A stretch of 64,000 nt of DNA. It comes from an uncultured Sulfolobales archaeon (GTDB lineage Archaea; Thermoproteota; Thermoprotei_A; Sulfolobales; NBVN01). The notes under the pieces were generated by a model. The model was not told the DNA's origin. It searched no databases and saw only the letters and a list, made by a program, of their open reading frames with translations. Location: positions 1 to 64,000 of the forward strand of contig CALIKV010000006.1 of NCBI GenBank assembly GCA_938017505.1, given 5' to 3'. The translations under genes and the position numbers were made by a program. Of this stretch, positions 1-8,731 are shown in pieces (position 1 is the stretch's first letter; each line of letters begins with the position of its first letter).

Positions 1-1
1 G

Positions 2-559
2 GCCACTATTGGCGGTAATTTGTGTAACGCGTCGCCCGCGGCCGACTCAGCACCCCCACTCCTAGTACACGAAGCGAAAGCAAGACTAGCAAGCCTGGAA
101 GGATCCAGAGAAGTAAGCATCGAGGAATTCTTCACAGGACCGAGAAAGACCGTTATGCATACCACTGAGCTACTCTACGAAGTGAAAGTACCATACGACG
201 AGAACTTCGCCAGGGGTTACTCATACGTCAAGTTAGGTAGGAGGAACGCCTTCACGTTATCGGTAGTGTCCTTAGCGGCAGTTCTCAAAACGAACGAAGG
301 GAAGTTTAACGACGTCAGGCTGGCGCTTAACTCAGTCGCCCCAACGCCGGTCAGGGCCAGGAGCGTTGAGTCCTTCCTATTGGACAAAGAAACAAACAAG
401 AGAAACATTGAGGAGGCGGCTGAGCTCGTCGTTAAAGACATATCGCCTATAAGTGATGTAAGGGCCTCAGCTGAGTACAGGAGACAAGTCTCTAAGGTTT
501 TAGTTAAAGATGCCCTAACTAAGGCGCTAACTAGATTGAAGGAGGCTGGAGGTGATTAA
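2..559 (+). CDS. Molybdenum hydroxylase FAD-binding (medium, CoxM-type) subunit, 5'-truncated by window edge
   Basis: C-terminal part of the FAD subunit of a xanthine oxidase/CO dehydrogenase-type enzyme, which passes electrons between the FeS subunit and FAD. The reading frame is open from base 2 and begins inside the FAD-binding motif TIGGNLCNASPAADSAPP, so the N-terminal FAD subdomain and the start codon lie outside the window. The rest matches the C-terminal CO-dehydrogenase flavoprotein domain. It overlaps or abuts the next gene, the 2Fe-2S subunit, so the two are one operon. The molybdopterin large subunit is not in the window. The substrate cannot be told from this subunit; CO dehydrogenase is only one possibility. 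Confidence 0.9.
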   Translation, partial: ATIGGNLCNASPAADSAPPLLVHEAKARLASLEGSREVSIEEFFTGPRKTVMHTTELLYEVKVPYDENFARGYSYVKLGRRNAFTLSVVSLAAVLKTNEGKFNDVRLALNSVAPTPVRARSVESFLLDKETNKRNIEEAAELVVKDISPISDVRASAEYRRQVSKVLVKDALTKALTRLKEAGGD

Positions 560-563
560 CACA

Positions 564-1025
564 GTGCTAACTAGGTTTAAGTTGAATGGAAAGGAAGTAG
601 AGGTTGATGCAAAGCCTAACGAAGTACTTCTCGATACTCTGCGGTTGAGGTTAGATGTTAAGAGCGTTAAGAGGGGGTGTGAGAGAGGTGAATGCGGGTC
701 TTGCACAATACTGCTGAACGGAGAGCCTGTGACCTCCTGCTTAGTATTAACGCCGCAGGTTGAGGGAGCTGACATAGTCACCGTAGAGGGGCTTGAGAGC
801 GACCCGAAGTTCGTGGAGTTAGTTGAGAACTTCGTTAAGGAAGGAGCTATTCAATGCGGGTTCTGCACGCCGGGATTCCTGCTCACGGCCTACGCTGCGG
901 TAACTAAGGGTAAAGTCAAGACTCCTGAGGATATCAGGAAACACCTTGAGGGCAACCTCTGCAGGTGTACGGGATATGTCAAGATAATCGACGCAGTTGC
1001 TAGAACAACTCTTAAACCCGCTTAA
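564..1025 (+). CDS. Molybdenum hydroxylase 2Fe-2S (small, CoxS-type) subunit
   Basis: Small iron-sulfur subunit that carries two [2Fe-2S] clusters and relays electrons from the molybdopterin subunit to the FAD subunit. The plant-ferredoxin-like N-terminal domain has the cluster motif CERGECGSC followed by a fourth Cys (VTSCLV). The C-terminal domain has QCGFCTPG and NLCRCTGY. At about 153 residues it is the usual length. I chose GTG at 564 because the strong Shine-Dalgarno GGAGGTGA at 548-555 sits 8 bases before it. GTG at 552 lies inside that element, but would overlap the preceding stop codon in the usual coupled way. It is the last gene of the operon. Confidence 0.93.
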   Translation: MLTRFKLNGKEVEVDAKPNEVLLDTLRLRLDVKSVKRGCERGECGSCTILLNGEPVTSCLVLTPQVEGADIVTVEGLESDPKFVELVENFVKEGAIQCGFCTPGFLLTAYAAVTKGKVKTPEDIRKHLEGNLCRCTGYVKIIDAVARTTLKPA

Positions 1026-1087
1026 CTCGTTTCTCAAGCCTCACACCGCATAAATACCTTACTTACGTTTTATTATAGGTGGTTATT

Positions 1088-2389
1088 ATGAGTGTTGAGG
1101 AGGAGATCTACAACGACATTCAGACTAACGGTATCATAGGTCCCCACACAAAGATGATTGGACCCGTTGCTGAGGGCGGGAGGGTGATCTTCGTCACCGC
1201 CCCGGGTTGTTGGGGGCCTATGATAACGCCCAACATCCGAGGCGGTCACGAGGTTAACGTACCCGTAGCCGTTGAGGGCGCCAGCGTTGGTGACGCTCTG
1301 GTACTCCGCGTCATGAGCATTGAGGTTCTCTCCAAGGCCACTTCATCAGGCGTTGATAAGACCAGGGCTGGGAGCTATGTCGGAGATCCGTACGTTATGA
1401 AGAAATGCCCCTCATGTAACGAGCCGTGGCCTGAGTTCTATGTAGATGGAATCGGTGAGAACTCTGTTAAGTGCAGGAGGTGCGGGTCTCCTGCAGCACC
1501 TTTCATCATGGTTAACGGCTATACCATCGTGTTTGATTTAAGCTTACGTGTGGGGCTCACCGTCAACAAGAGGGTAGCAGATGATATAGCGAAGAATGCA
1601 AGTGAGTGGATACTCCTCCCGAAGAACTCTAAGCAAGTCCCAGTGCTGGTCTTGGGCAGGAGTGACATAGTTGGCTTGGCAACCAGGATGCGACCATTCC
1701 TAGGTCAGTTAGGTAGCGTCCCTGCAGTGAACATACCTGACTCCCACAACGCAGGTGACTTCGGGTGGTTCCTCGTAGATGCACCGCATCCTTACGCGAT
1801 CACGAAGGAAGATTACGAGACAAAGCTGACTGACGGTCATTTAGACGTGAATTCAGTTAGGGAAGGCTCCACCCTAATAGTTCCAGTCAAGGTCGAGGGC
1901 GGAGGAGTTTACGCTGGCGACGTCCACGCAATGCAAGGAGACGGTGAGGCAGCGGGTCACACAACAGACGTCACGGCTAAGAGCATCGTTGAGGTATCTC
2001 TAATCAAGAACTTAGCTCTAGAGGGTCCTATACTTCTTCCGCCTGAGGAAGACCTCCCACCGCTCGCCAGACCCTGGAGGAAGGATGAATGGGAAAACGT
2101 AACAAGCCTGGCTAGGAGGATGAAGATAGAGGTTGAGCCAGTGGCGCCTGTTCAAATAATAGGATCCGGGCCGACGTTAAACGACGCCGTTGCGAGGGGC
2201 TTTGCAAGGGCTTCCAAGCTCTTTGGAATGAGCGTGGAGGAGGTCAAGAACAGGGTCACGATTAGTGGAGCTGTGGAGATAGGAAGGTTACCAGGGGTGG
2301 TGCAGATAACGTTACAGACTCCTCTAAGGGTTCTGGAGAAGCTGAGACTAGATAGGATAGCTACAAGTCAGTACAAGCTACCATATTAG
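1088..2389 (+). CDS. Acetamidase/formamidase family protein
   Basis: Hydrolyses short amides to acid plus ammonia in characterised FmdA/AmdA relatives. Family marks are the N-terminal GGHEVNVPV region, HNAGDFGWF in the middle, and the signature GDVHAMQGDGE followed by AAGHTTDVTA. At about 433 residues it is slightly longer than bacterial formamidases. An extra feature is a zinc-ribbon-like pair, CPSC and CRRCG about 20 residues apart, near residues 108-135. ATG at 1088 is preferred over GTG at 1079 because GGTGG just upstream can serve as ribosome binding site. It stands alone between the molybdenum hydroxylase operon and a metal transporter, so the physiological amide is unknown. Confidence 0.88.
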   Translation: MSVEEEIYNDIQTNGIIGPHTKMIGPVAEGGRVIFVTAPGCWGPMITPNIRGGHEVNVPVAVEGASVGDALVLRVMSIEVLSKATSSGVDKTRAGSYVGDPYVMKKCPSCNEPWPEFYVDGIGENSVKCRRCGSPAAPFIMVNGYTIVFDLSLRVGLTVNKRVADDIAKNASEWILLPKNSKQVPVLVLGRSDIVGLATRMRPFLGQLGSVPAVNIPDSHNAGDFGWFLVDAPHPYAITKEDYETKLTDGHLDVNSVREGSTLIVPVKVEGGGVYAGDVHAMQGDGEAAGHTTDVTAKSIVEVSLIKNLALEGPILLPPEEDLPPLARPWRKDEWENVTSLARRMKIEVEPVAPVQIIGSGPTLNDAVARGFARASKLFGMSVEEVKNRVTISGAVEIGRLPGVVQITLQTPLRVLEKLRLDRIATSQYKLPY

Positions 2390-2446
2390 TTTTCTCACTA
2401 AAACACATTTCGAAGTGCGTCTCCAGCCGGGTCACCAGCCTCGTCA

Positions 2447-2457
2447 ATGTTTAAAGG
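2447..2457 (+). promoter_or_regulatory. Probable TATA box for the CDF transporter operon
   Basis: ATGTTTAAAGG lies about 35 bases before the TTG start at 2491, which would put the transcript start near 2480 with a short leader. Position and sequence only. Confidence 0.4.
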
Positions 2458-2490
2458 TTGTATTAGTCTTCTTTCCTTGGTGTAGCTGGT

Positions 2491-3303
2491 TTGGCAGGTG
2501 TTAAGGCATTGCCTTTGATTCTGGTGTTCTCTGCTCTGGGAGGTTTCTTCAAAATCTTGGGAGGTGTTCTCTACGGCTCCAAGGCGGTCTTCGTTGATGC
2601 CTTAACCTCAATAGCTAATTTAATAGCTCTACTGTTAGCTATTAAGTATTGGAGAAGCAGTCTGGAGCCCCCAGACGAGGACCACCATTTCGGTCATCAT
2701 AAACTAGCGTTTGGAGGCTCTATATTAACGTTAATGGCCTACTCATTCGTCGCAGGTGTAGTGACTCTCAAGTTGTTAGATCTCAGAGAGTACTCAATCT
2801 CGTTGAACGCTCCTCTCATGGCCTTCTTAGGAGTGATCTGTTACCTAGTATCCATAATTATCTCTAGGAGGTTTAGCATCGTCTTCACTCACTACTCAAC
2901 GTTTACCGTGAGCGAGTTAATTGAGGGCGCCGTTGTCGTCTCCACATCCCTTGTTGGCGCTCTCTACAGCTACTTAATAGACTATAGCGGTGCCGTACTC
3001 CTCACGCTGTACATATTTTATGAGTTGAGGAAGGTCTTTACAGAGGTCCTAGGCTTCATCAGCGACGTAGCCCCCCCGAGAGACCTCATAAACGTGGTGA
3101 AGGAGGAATTCGTTAGGAACGGTTTAAGTCTCAGTGAGTTGCGTCTCAGGCGCGTTGACGATAGACGCTATCAAGGCATGGCGTACGTGCTCCTTAAGCC
3201 TGACGAGAACCTAACACTGGCTAGCAGCAAGGTTGACGCCATTAAAGACGCGCTGAGGAATTACGGCGTTGAATTAGTGATTGAATTCAGACCGGGTGGT
3301 TGA
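2491..3303 (+). CDS. Cation diffusion facilitator family transporter
   Basis: Membrane antiporter that exports divalent metals such as Zn2+, Fe2+ or Mn2+ in the CDF family. Hydrophobic segments alternate with the conserved VDALTSIANL helix, whose Asp lies in the metal site, and the DEDHHFGHHK loop, whose HxxHH-like histidines are typical of the family. The last 80 residues form the soluble cytoplasmic CDF domain. At 270 residues it is a normal to slightly short family member. TTG at 2491 is preceded by GGTG. The stop codon overlaps the FolE reading frame, so the two are cotranscribed although their functions are not obviously linked. The metal cannot be inferred. Confidence 0.88.
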   Translation: MAGVKALPLILVFSALGGFFKILGGVLYGSKAVFVDALTSIANLIALLLAIKYWRSSLEPPDEDHHFGHHKLAFGGSILTLMAYSFVAGVVTLKLLDLREYSISLNAPLMAFLGVICYLVSIIISRRFSIVFTHYSTFTVSELIEGAVVVSTSLVGALYSYLIDYSGAVLLTLYIFYELRKVFTEVLGFISDVAPPRDLINVVKEEFVRNGLSLSELRLRRVDDRRYQGMAYVLLKPDENLTLASSKVDAIKDALRNYGVELVIEFRPGG

Positions 3304-3305
3304 AC

Positions 3306-3935
3306 GTGAGGTCTGCTGAGTCGAGCTCTAAATATGAAGACCTTAGAAAGGTTGTGAAGGATTTCATCAGGCTCATAGGGGACGATCCTGAACGCCCTGA
3401 ACTTAGGGAGACCCCGGAGAGGGTGGCTAGGATGTGGCTTGAGGAACTGGCGTCAGGCTATGATCAGGATCCTGACGAACACTTGAAGTACTTCCACGTC
3501 AGTTCTGCCGACTACATAAGCGCGAACCGTTTAATAGTAGTGGTTAATGTGCCTATTAGATCCATGTGCGAGCACCACCTACTACCCTTCTACGGGTACG
3601 CGCACATTGCATACATACCGGGCGACGAAGTAATTGGGTTAAGCAAGTTTGCACGCGTTCTTAATGTATTCGCAAGGAGGCTGCAGTTACAAGAAAGACT
3701 GACCGAGGAAATAGCTGATTACCTATACAAGAAACTCAAGACCAGAGGGCTCCTGGTCATGATCGAAGCTACGCACACCTGCGCCTTAATTAGAGGTGTT
3801 GGAGAGCCGTTAAGCATGATCACTCTCTCGACTAGAGGAGAGTTGAGCGTTGACGAGAAATTACGGACAGAGGCTATGGAGCTGATTAACAACTCTAGAG
3901 CGTCAATACACAAGGAAGATACCATACGTGAATGA
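3306..3935 (+). CDS. folE: GTP cyclohydrolase I (FolE type IA)
   Basis: Converts GTP to 7,8-dihydroneopterin triphosphate, the first step of pterin or queuosine-type pathways. The family core is clear: RETPERVARMW near the N-terminus, the zinc-binding SMCEHHLLPFYG, GLSKFARVLNVFARRLQLQE, and the second zinc Cys in THTCALIRGVGE. The length is normal for the tunnel-fold enzyme. GTP cyclohydrolase IA occurs in some archaea in place of MptA. I chose GTG at 3306, 6 bases after GGTGG at 3295-3299; TTG at 3300 is the longer alternative and overlaps the upstream stop. It is convergent with the asparaginase gene that follows. Confidence 0.95.
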   Translation: MRSAESSSKYEDLRKVVKDFIRLIGDDPERPELRETPERVARMWLEELASGYDQDPDEHLKYFHVSSADYISANRLIVVVNVPIRSMCEHHLLPFYGYAHIAYIPGDEVIGLSKFARVLNVFARRLQLQERLTEEIADYLYKKLKTRGLLVMIEATHTCALIRGVGEPLSMITLSTRGELSVDEKLRTEAMELINNSRASIHKEDTIRE

Positions 3936-3986
3936 TGAAGTCTCTGTCAATGCGTGTTTGAGCCTGGACATAGAGTCCGCGGAAGC

Positions 3987-4907
3987 CTATCTGAGCCCGG
4001 ACACAACCACTTCTCCTGACCCTACTCTGGTAAATCCCCACGGCATAGCCTGAGTGTTGTAAGCTCCATAGGGGTTCCCCTCACGGTCGAGGACTATTAT
4101 GCCAGCAGTGTCCTTCCCGTGAATTGATGTGTGATATTGGATGGCTAGGCGAGCAGCCGTGCTTGCTAGGTATCCTTCATTGATGAAGGAAACAGCTCTG
4201 TAAGACAACAAACTCATGATTATGGTTTCCCCTATCCCAGTAGCTACTGCCGCCCCCTGTCTGTTGGCGTAGAACCCAGCGCCAGGAATGGCTGAGTCAC
4301 CCACACGTCCCGGAAACTTGAGGATAATCCCTCCTGTTGATACTGCAGCAGCCAGCCTACCTCCGTCATCTCTAGCAACCGCTCCTACGGTGTCCACGTA
4401 GCCTAGTTGGACGGCCAGGTTGAAGCTATTCCTGAAATATAAATCACCTGATCTGGCCTTACTTAGAACTTCCCCATATTGTCTTTTAACCTCTTCGGAA
4501 GGGCCTGGGTGTCTGGGAAGTCTTAAACGAGCGGCTAGCTCGTCAGCCGCACTCCCAGTAAGCAATATGTGATCCGTTAACTCAAGAACCTTGCGTGCAA
4601 GCAGTACTGGGTTCCTAGGATACGTAACCGCGGCGACCGCTGCAGCCCGTCCGCTCAGCCCGTCCATAATCCCAGCGTCCATCGAGATAGTCCCTCTTAG
4701 GTCAGGAACTGAGCCGAGACCTGCGTTAAGAACACCTGAGTCCTCAAGCGTTACCGTAGCTTCAACAACCGCATCCACCGCTGTCCCGCCTCTCGTCAAA
4801 GCGTCCACACCCGCCCTTAATGCATCTGAGATCACCTTCTTTATGAGGTTTTCGTCAGCGCTCATCAGTTTACCCGCCCCGGCATGAACTACGATAACCC
4901 CCTTCAT
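3987..4907 (-). CDS. Isoaspartyl peptidase / L-asparaginase (Ntn hydrolase, plant type)
   Basis: Threonine-type N-terminal nucleophile hydrolase that removes isoaspartyl residues from peptides and/or hydrolyses asparagine. The N-terminus VVHAGAG, GGTAVDAVVEATVTLED, and LNAGLGSVP ... MDAGIMDG are family landmarks. The autoproteolysis site and catalytic Thr lie in YVDTVGAVARD, followed by AAAVSTGG and GRVGDSAIPGAGFYA. The 306-residue precursor would be split into alpha and beta chains at the Thr. It follows the inositol phosphate synthase gene by 20 bases on the same strand, so they are probably one transcript. Confidence 0.93.
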   Translation of the reverse strand: MKGVIVVHAGAGKLMSADENLIKKVISDALRAGVDALTRGGTAVDAVVEATVTLEDSGVLNAGLGSVPDLRGTISMDAGIMDGLSGRAAAVAAVTYPRNPVLLARKVLELTDHILLTGSAADELAARLRLPRHPGPSEEVKRQYGEVLSKARSGDLYFRNSFNLAVQLGYVDTVGAVARDDGGRLAAAVSTGGIILKFPGRVGDSAIPGAGFYANRQGAAVATGIGETIIMSLLSYRAVSFINEGYLASTAARLAIQYHTSIHGKDTAGIIVLDREGNPYGAYNTQAMPWGFTRVGSGEVVVSGLR

Positions 4908-4927
4908 TTAGAACCACCTGAAAGGGA

Positions 4928-6097
4928 TCAAACCATAGTCCTCACTTTATGTAGAGGTAATAACCCGAACTTGTTGAGCAGTTGGTAATACGCTTTGATT
5001 TTGGCCGTGTTCGGCGATCCGCGAGGACCTGGTCTCTTCATGAAGAATGCGTTAACCTCATACACAGTCCCTTTCCAGCCTCTCTCAACGGAGATCTTGC
5101 CGAGCCTGATTAAATCGCATAGGATCCCCGCTAGTGCTGGGGAGTCATTTATCCTGGCGTTCACATATATAGAGTCTCTAAAGCCGTTGAAGCTTAGGTA
5201 CTCTATATGCATTGCCACATATTTTTTATCGCCTAGGGGTTCTAGATAGCCTGTAGGTCTGATGTAGGTGGGTACTTCATACCCTGTAATGTCCTTAACC
5301 ATGCTGGTCTTAGTTAATTCTTTCATTTGGTTCCTGTCTTCCCTGGTTAAGGCCTGGAAGTCCGTGTTACCCCCTATGTTGAACTGAACGATGAACTCAA
5401 TTAACCTGTTCCTCTGTGTCAGATGCTCAAGGAGATCGGCTGTCAACGGTGTAGCGCCCGTCGCACCGTCGTCCCCGAACACTGTAACTCCTGAGTCCTC
5501 CATGATTTTAAGGAGTCCAGGGTTATTCGCTACAGGCGTCGGTATTGCGTTGATGAACGCAACACCTCCTCTGGCCTTGGCGTAGAGGGCGGCTACGTAG
5601 GCATAAACATGAGTAGCTGGTACGTCACCCTCCTTAAGTCTGTTCATCGCAGTCGCAACGTCATCATATTCTTCACCGTGCTCTGTCGTTATCACGTTGA
5701 CGATGACGTCGGGTCTCAAGTCAATCCATTCCTTAAGTAGCGCCTCTAAACAGCCCTCATAACCCATAACATCATCAAGTCCCTGGGCATGAATGCCCAG
5801 CCCGTCGGTTGAGTTCCTCCTCACACCCCTTCTAACCATTACGTACTTAAGCTCTTCAGGGACTGGGTACTCACCACCCATAACCTCCCTAGCTATCTCG
5901 TAGAGTGTCTTACCCACTTTAGAGTCGTCAACGTCATACGCCCCGACGACCTCGATATCCTCCAGACCGTAAGGCAGCTTATACTTCGCTAGGGGGATGC
6001 CGTAGGGTTCAATGAGCTTCTTCTTCAACCTCTCCAGGCCCGTGGCAAGGTGGGTCGTGACATACCCAGAACCCAACAACAGTACTCTAATCACCAT
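4928..6097 (-). CDS. ino1: Inositol-1(3)-phosphate synthase
   Basis: NAD-dependent cyclisation of glucose 6-phosphate to myo-inositol 1-phosphate, which feeds archaeal inositol phospholipids and compatible solutes. The N-terminal Rossmann fold shows VLLLGSGYVTTHLATG. Later come AFINAIPTPVANNP, the family catalytic region FGDDGATGATPLTADLLEHL, and FNIGGNTDFQAL, all characteristic of the archaeal MIPS family. A TATA element at about 6127-6139 puts the transcript start near 6106, so ATG at 6097 with a short leader fits best. ATG at 6109 would add four residues. First gene of a two-gene unit with the asparaginase. Confidence 0.94.
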   Translation of the reverse strand: MVIRVLLLGSGYVTTHLATGLERLKKKLIEPYGIPLAKYKLPYGLEDIEVVGAYDVDDSKVGKTLYEIAREVMGGEYPVPEELKYVMVRRGVRRNSTDGLGIHAQGLDDVMGYEGCLEALLKEWIDLRPDVIVNVITTEHGEEYDDVATAMNRLKEGDVPATHVYAYVAALYAKARGGVAFINAIPTPVANNPGLLKIMEDSGVTVFGDDGATGATPLTADLLEHLTQRNRLIEFIVQFNIGGNTDFQALTREDRNQMKELTKTSMVKDITGYEVPTYIRPTGYLEPLGDKKYVAMHIEYLSFNGFRDSIYVNARINDSPALAGILCDLIRLGKISVERGWKGTVYEVNAFFMKRPGPRGSPNTAKIKAYYQLLNKFGLLPLHKVRTMV

Positions 6098-6126
6098 ATT
6101 TATCCCCATAAATATAGATTTCCAGC

Positions 6127-6139
6127 ATATTAAAGTTTT
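6127..6139 (-). promoter_or_regulatory. Probable TATA box for ino1
   Basis: On the minus strand the sequence reads AAAACTTTAATATG. Its centre is about 26 bases before a transcript start near 6106, which implies a short-leader or leaderless mRNA for ino1. Confidence 0.45.
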
Positions 6140-6177
6140 AGAGGGTAGGAGCTCGTGTAGAATCCGGTCAAAGTAAA

Positions 6178-6187
6178 GTTAATAAAG
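6178..6187 (+). promoter_or_regulatory. Probable TATA box for valS
   Basis: GTTAATAAAG lies 30-40 bases before the GTG start at 6218, and AGGTGATT just before the start can serve as Shine-Dalgarno. Divergent from the ino1 promoter. Confidence 0.45.
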
Positions 6188-6217
6188 TTTCATCTTCATA
6201 ATGCTATAGGTGATTGA

Positions 6218-8671
6218 GTGACGCTGGAACCTAAGGTTAAGGTTAAGAGATGGGAACCACGTATGGAGGAGGAGTTGCTTAAGGTATGGAGTGAGGAGGG
6301 GGTTGAAGGGCCTGAAATAGACCTCATAAAGGACAGCAACTACATCGTCGTAGACACCCCACCGCCCTACCCTTCAGGGGAGTGGGGTGTTGGTCAAGCA
6401 GCTCACTACGTGCAGATAGACATGGCAGCACGGGCTCTGAGACTACTAGGTTATAAGGTCCTCCTGCCTTTCTATGCTGACAGGAACGGTCTGCCGGCTG
6501 AGGTAGTTGTTGAGAAGAAATACGGGATCTCAGCGCATGAGATCGCGAACAGCCCTGAAGGCAGGCTTAAGTTCCTTGAGATGGTTAGTAAGGTGCTTGA
6601 CGAGTATGAAGCCATTTTAGTGAATACGTGGAGGAGGTTGGGGTGTTCTTACCAGTACTGGAGGGATGGGACGGACTCCCCCATGTACAGGAGATTAACT
6701 CAAGCGACGTTCATGGACATGTGGTCCAAGGGGCTCGTATATGAAGCTGAGAGACCGGTTATGTGGTGCCCCAGGTGTAGAACGTCACTGGCTGAAGCCG
6801 AGATAGAGTTTCGCGAGGAGGAGGGAAAGCTCTACTACATCAAGTTCGACGTTGCTGAGACAGGTGAGAGCGTGACGATCGCAACCACGAGGCCTGAGTT
6901 GCTGAACGGGTGTGGAGCTGTCATATTCCATCCAGACGACTCAAGATATAAATACCTTGAGGGGAGACATGCTATAGTGCCCCTCTACGGTAACAAAATA
7001 CCTATAATGGCTAGCACGTACGCTGATCCGCACTTCGGTACAGGGCTGGCTATGATGTGTTCTTACGGTGATACGAGAGATATCTGGTTCTTTAAAGAGC
7101 AAGGGTTAACGCCGAGGATACTAGTCAACCCTGACGGGACTATGAACGAGGCTTCAGGCTTCCTTAAAGGGCTGAGCATAAGGAATGCGAGGGAGCGCAT
7201 CGCAAATGAGCTGAGGCAGAACGGCTTCCTGGTTAGGGAGGAACTCATAAGACATGAAATCCCCACATGCTGGAGATGTAGGACCCCTGTAGAGTACATT
7301 CACGTTAAGGAGTTCTTCCTGAAGCAACTTGAATTCAGGGATGAGTTACTTAAGGTAGGGGGCATGATGTCCTTTAAGCCCGTAGAACACAAGGTGAAGT
7401 TTGATAACTGGGTTACGTCGTTGAAGATGGACTGGCCTATCTCGAGAACTAGGTTCTATGGTACTGAGGTGCCTCTCTGGAGGTGTAGAAGGTGCGGGCA
7501 TGTAATCCTCGGCAAGTATGGGGAGTACGTGAGGCCCTGGATCGACCCACCCCCCCTCAATGCATGTCCTAACTGCGGTGCTACTAAGGAAGAATTGGTT
7601 GGTGAGACCAGAACCTTTGATACCTGGTTTGACTCTTCGGTCAGCGTGCTTTACGTAACTAAGTGGCTTGATGGTAAGGAGGCATCTCTTAAAGCTCTTG
7701 AGAACGCGTTGAGGCCACAGGGATACGACATAATAAGGACATGGCTCTACTATTCCATATTAAGGGTGTGGCTACTCACAGGGAAGCCACCGTTTAAGTG
7801 GGTCAGGATCTCAGGCATGGGACTAGATCCTAAGGGGAGGGCCATGCATAAATCACTAGGCAACATAGTGCCGCCGATGCCTTATGTAGAGAAATACGGC
7901 GCTGACGCGTTCAGGTATTGGGCAGCGGCCTCCGGCATGCTTGGTAGCGATTATAGGTGGTCGGAGGATTTAGTTAAGAGCGGGCAGGCGTTCGCAACGA
8001 AGCTGGTCAACATAGGCAGGTTTGTTTCGTTTTTCGAAGAGCCTTTGTTGAAGGACTCTACGCTGAAGGAGATTGACAAAGCTATGATTAAGTATGCGAT
8101 AACAGTAGTAAAGAGGGTTCTCGAATACTACAGAGAGCTGGATGTGTTTAGACCGGTGAATGAGTTATATGCCTTGGCATGGGATCTATTCGCGTCGAAT
8201 TACTTGGAGACTGTTAAGTCAAGGGCATATGGATTTGAGAACTACGATGAGAAATACGTGAACGGCGCTAGATACACCCTACATAGAGTCTTCAGGCTCA
8301 TACTCAAGGCGCTTCATCCGATAATGCCTTTCGTGACTGACTACATATGGAGAAGTATGTACTCTTCAAGAGGTTTAAGGGATGAGGTGATGACGAAAGA
8401 GGATCTAAGCGAGCTTGGTGGTAACGAGAAACTAATAGAATACCTGGTGAACGTTAACTCCGCGGTATGGAAGTATAAGAAGGAGAACAACATATCCTTC
8501 GCCGAGCCGCTGGAAGGTGTTTTGTATATCCCGCATGAATACGTTGAGATAGCGGATGATGTTAAGGAACTACATAAAGTCACGGCAGTGGTGACAGGGG
8601 TTCCGGAGGATATGACCAGTGCAATTAAGTTAGCTGAAGGGATTTATCTGGTGTTTCTTAGGGGGCGATAA
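6218..8671 (+). CDS. valS: Valyl-tRNA synthetase
   Basis: Charges tRNA-Val in the cytoplasm. The order is N-terminal Rossmann half with TPPPYPSGEWGVGQAAHY, zinc-type CPRC, CP1 editing domain with ATTRPELLNGCGAVIFHP, the DWPISRTRFYGTEVPLW region typical of Val/Ile enzymes, a second zinc ribbon (CRRCGH...CPNCG), the C-terminal Rossmann half with AMHKSLGN, and an anticodon-binding helical domain. PYPSG, AHYxQID and DRNGLP point to archaeal ValRS rather than IleRS or LeuRS. At 817 residues it is normal for archaea. Both catalytic signatures look atypical: the HIGH position reads GVGQ and KMSKS reads AMHKS. GTG start after AGGTGATT. Confidence 0.92.
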   Translation: MTLEPKVKVKRWEPRMEEELLKVWSEEGVEGPEIDLIKDSNYIVVDTPPPYPSGEWGVGQAAHYVQIDMAARALRLLGYKVLLPFYADRNGLPAEVVVEKKYGISAHEIANSPEGRLKFLEMVSKVLDEYEAILVNTWRRLGCSYQYWRDGTDSPMYRRLTQATFMDMWSKGLVYEAERPVMWCPRCRTSLAEAEIEFREEEGKLYYIKFDVAETGESVTIATTRPELLNGCGAVIFHPDDSRYKYLEGRHAIVPLYGNKIPIMASTYADPHFGTGLAMMCSYGDTRDIWFFKEQGLTPRILVNPDGTMNEASGFLKGLSIRNARERIANELRQNGFLVREELIRHEIPTCWRCRTPVEYIHVKEFFLKQLEFRDELLKVGGMMSFKPVEHKVKFDNWVTSLKMDWPISRTRFYGTEVPLWRCRRCGHVILGKYGEYVRPWIDPPPLNACPNCGATKEELVGETRTFDTWFDSSVSVLYVTKWLDGKEASLKALENALRPQGYDIIRTWLYYSILRVWLLTGKPPFKWVRISGMGLDPKGRAMHKSLGNIVPPMPYVEKYGADAFRYWAAASGMLGSDYRWSEDLVKSGQAFATKLVNIGRFVSFFEEPLLKDSTLKEIDKAMIKYAITVVKRVLEYYRELDVFRPVNELYALAWDLFASNYLETVKSRAYGFENYDEKYVNGARYTLHRVFRLILKALHPIMPFVTDYIWRSMYSSRGLRDEVMTKEDLSELGGNEKLIEYLVNVNSAVWKYKKENNISFAEPLEGVLYIPHEYVEIADDVKELHKVTAVVTGVPEDMTSAIKLAEGIYLVFLRGR

Positions 8672-8731
8672 GCAGTCACCAAGAAGGCGGTTAAGTTAGA
8701 CCTAACCCGTTGCGACGACGTAGGGTGTTGG

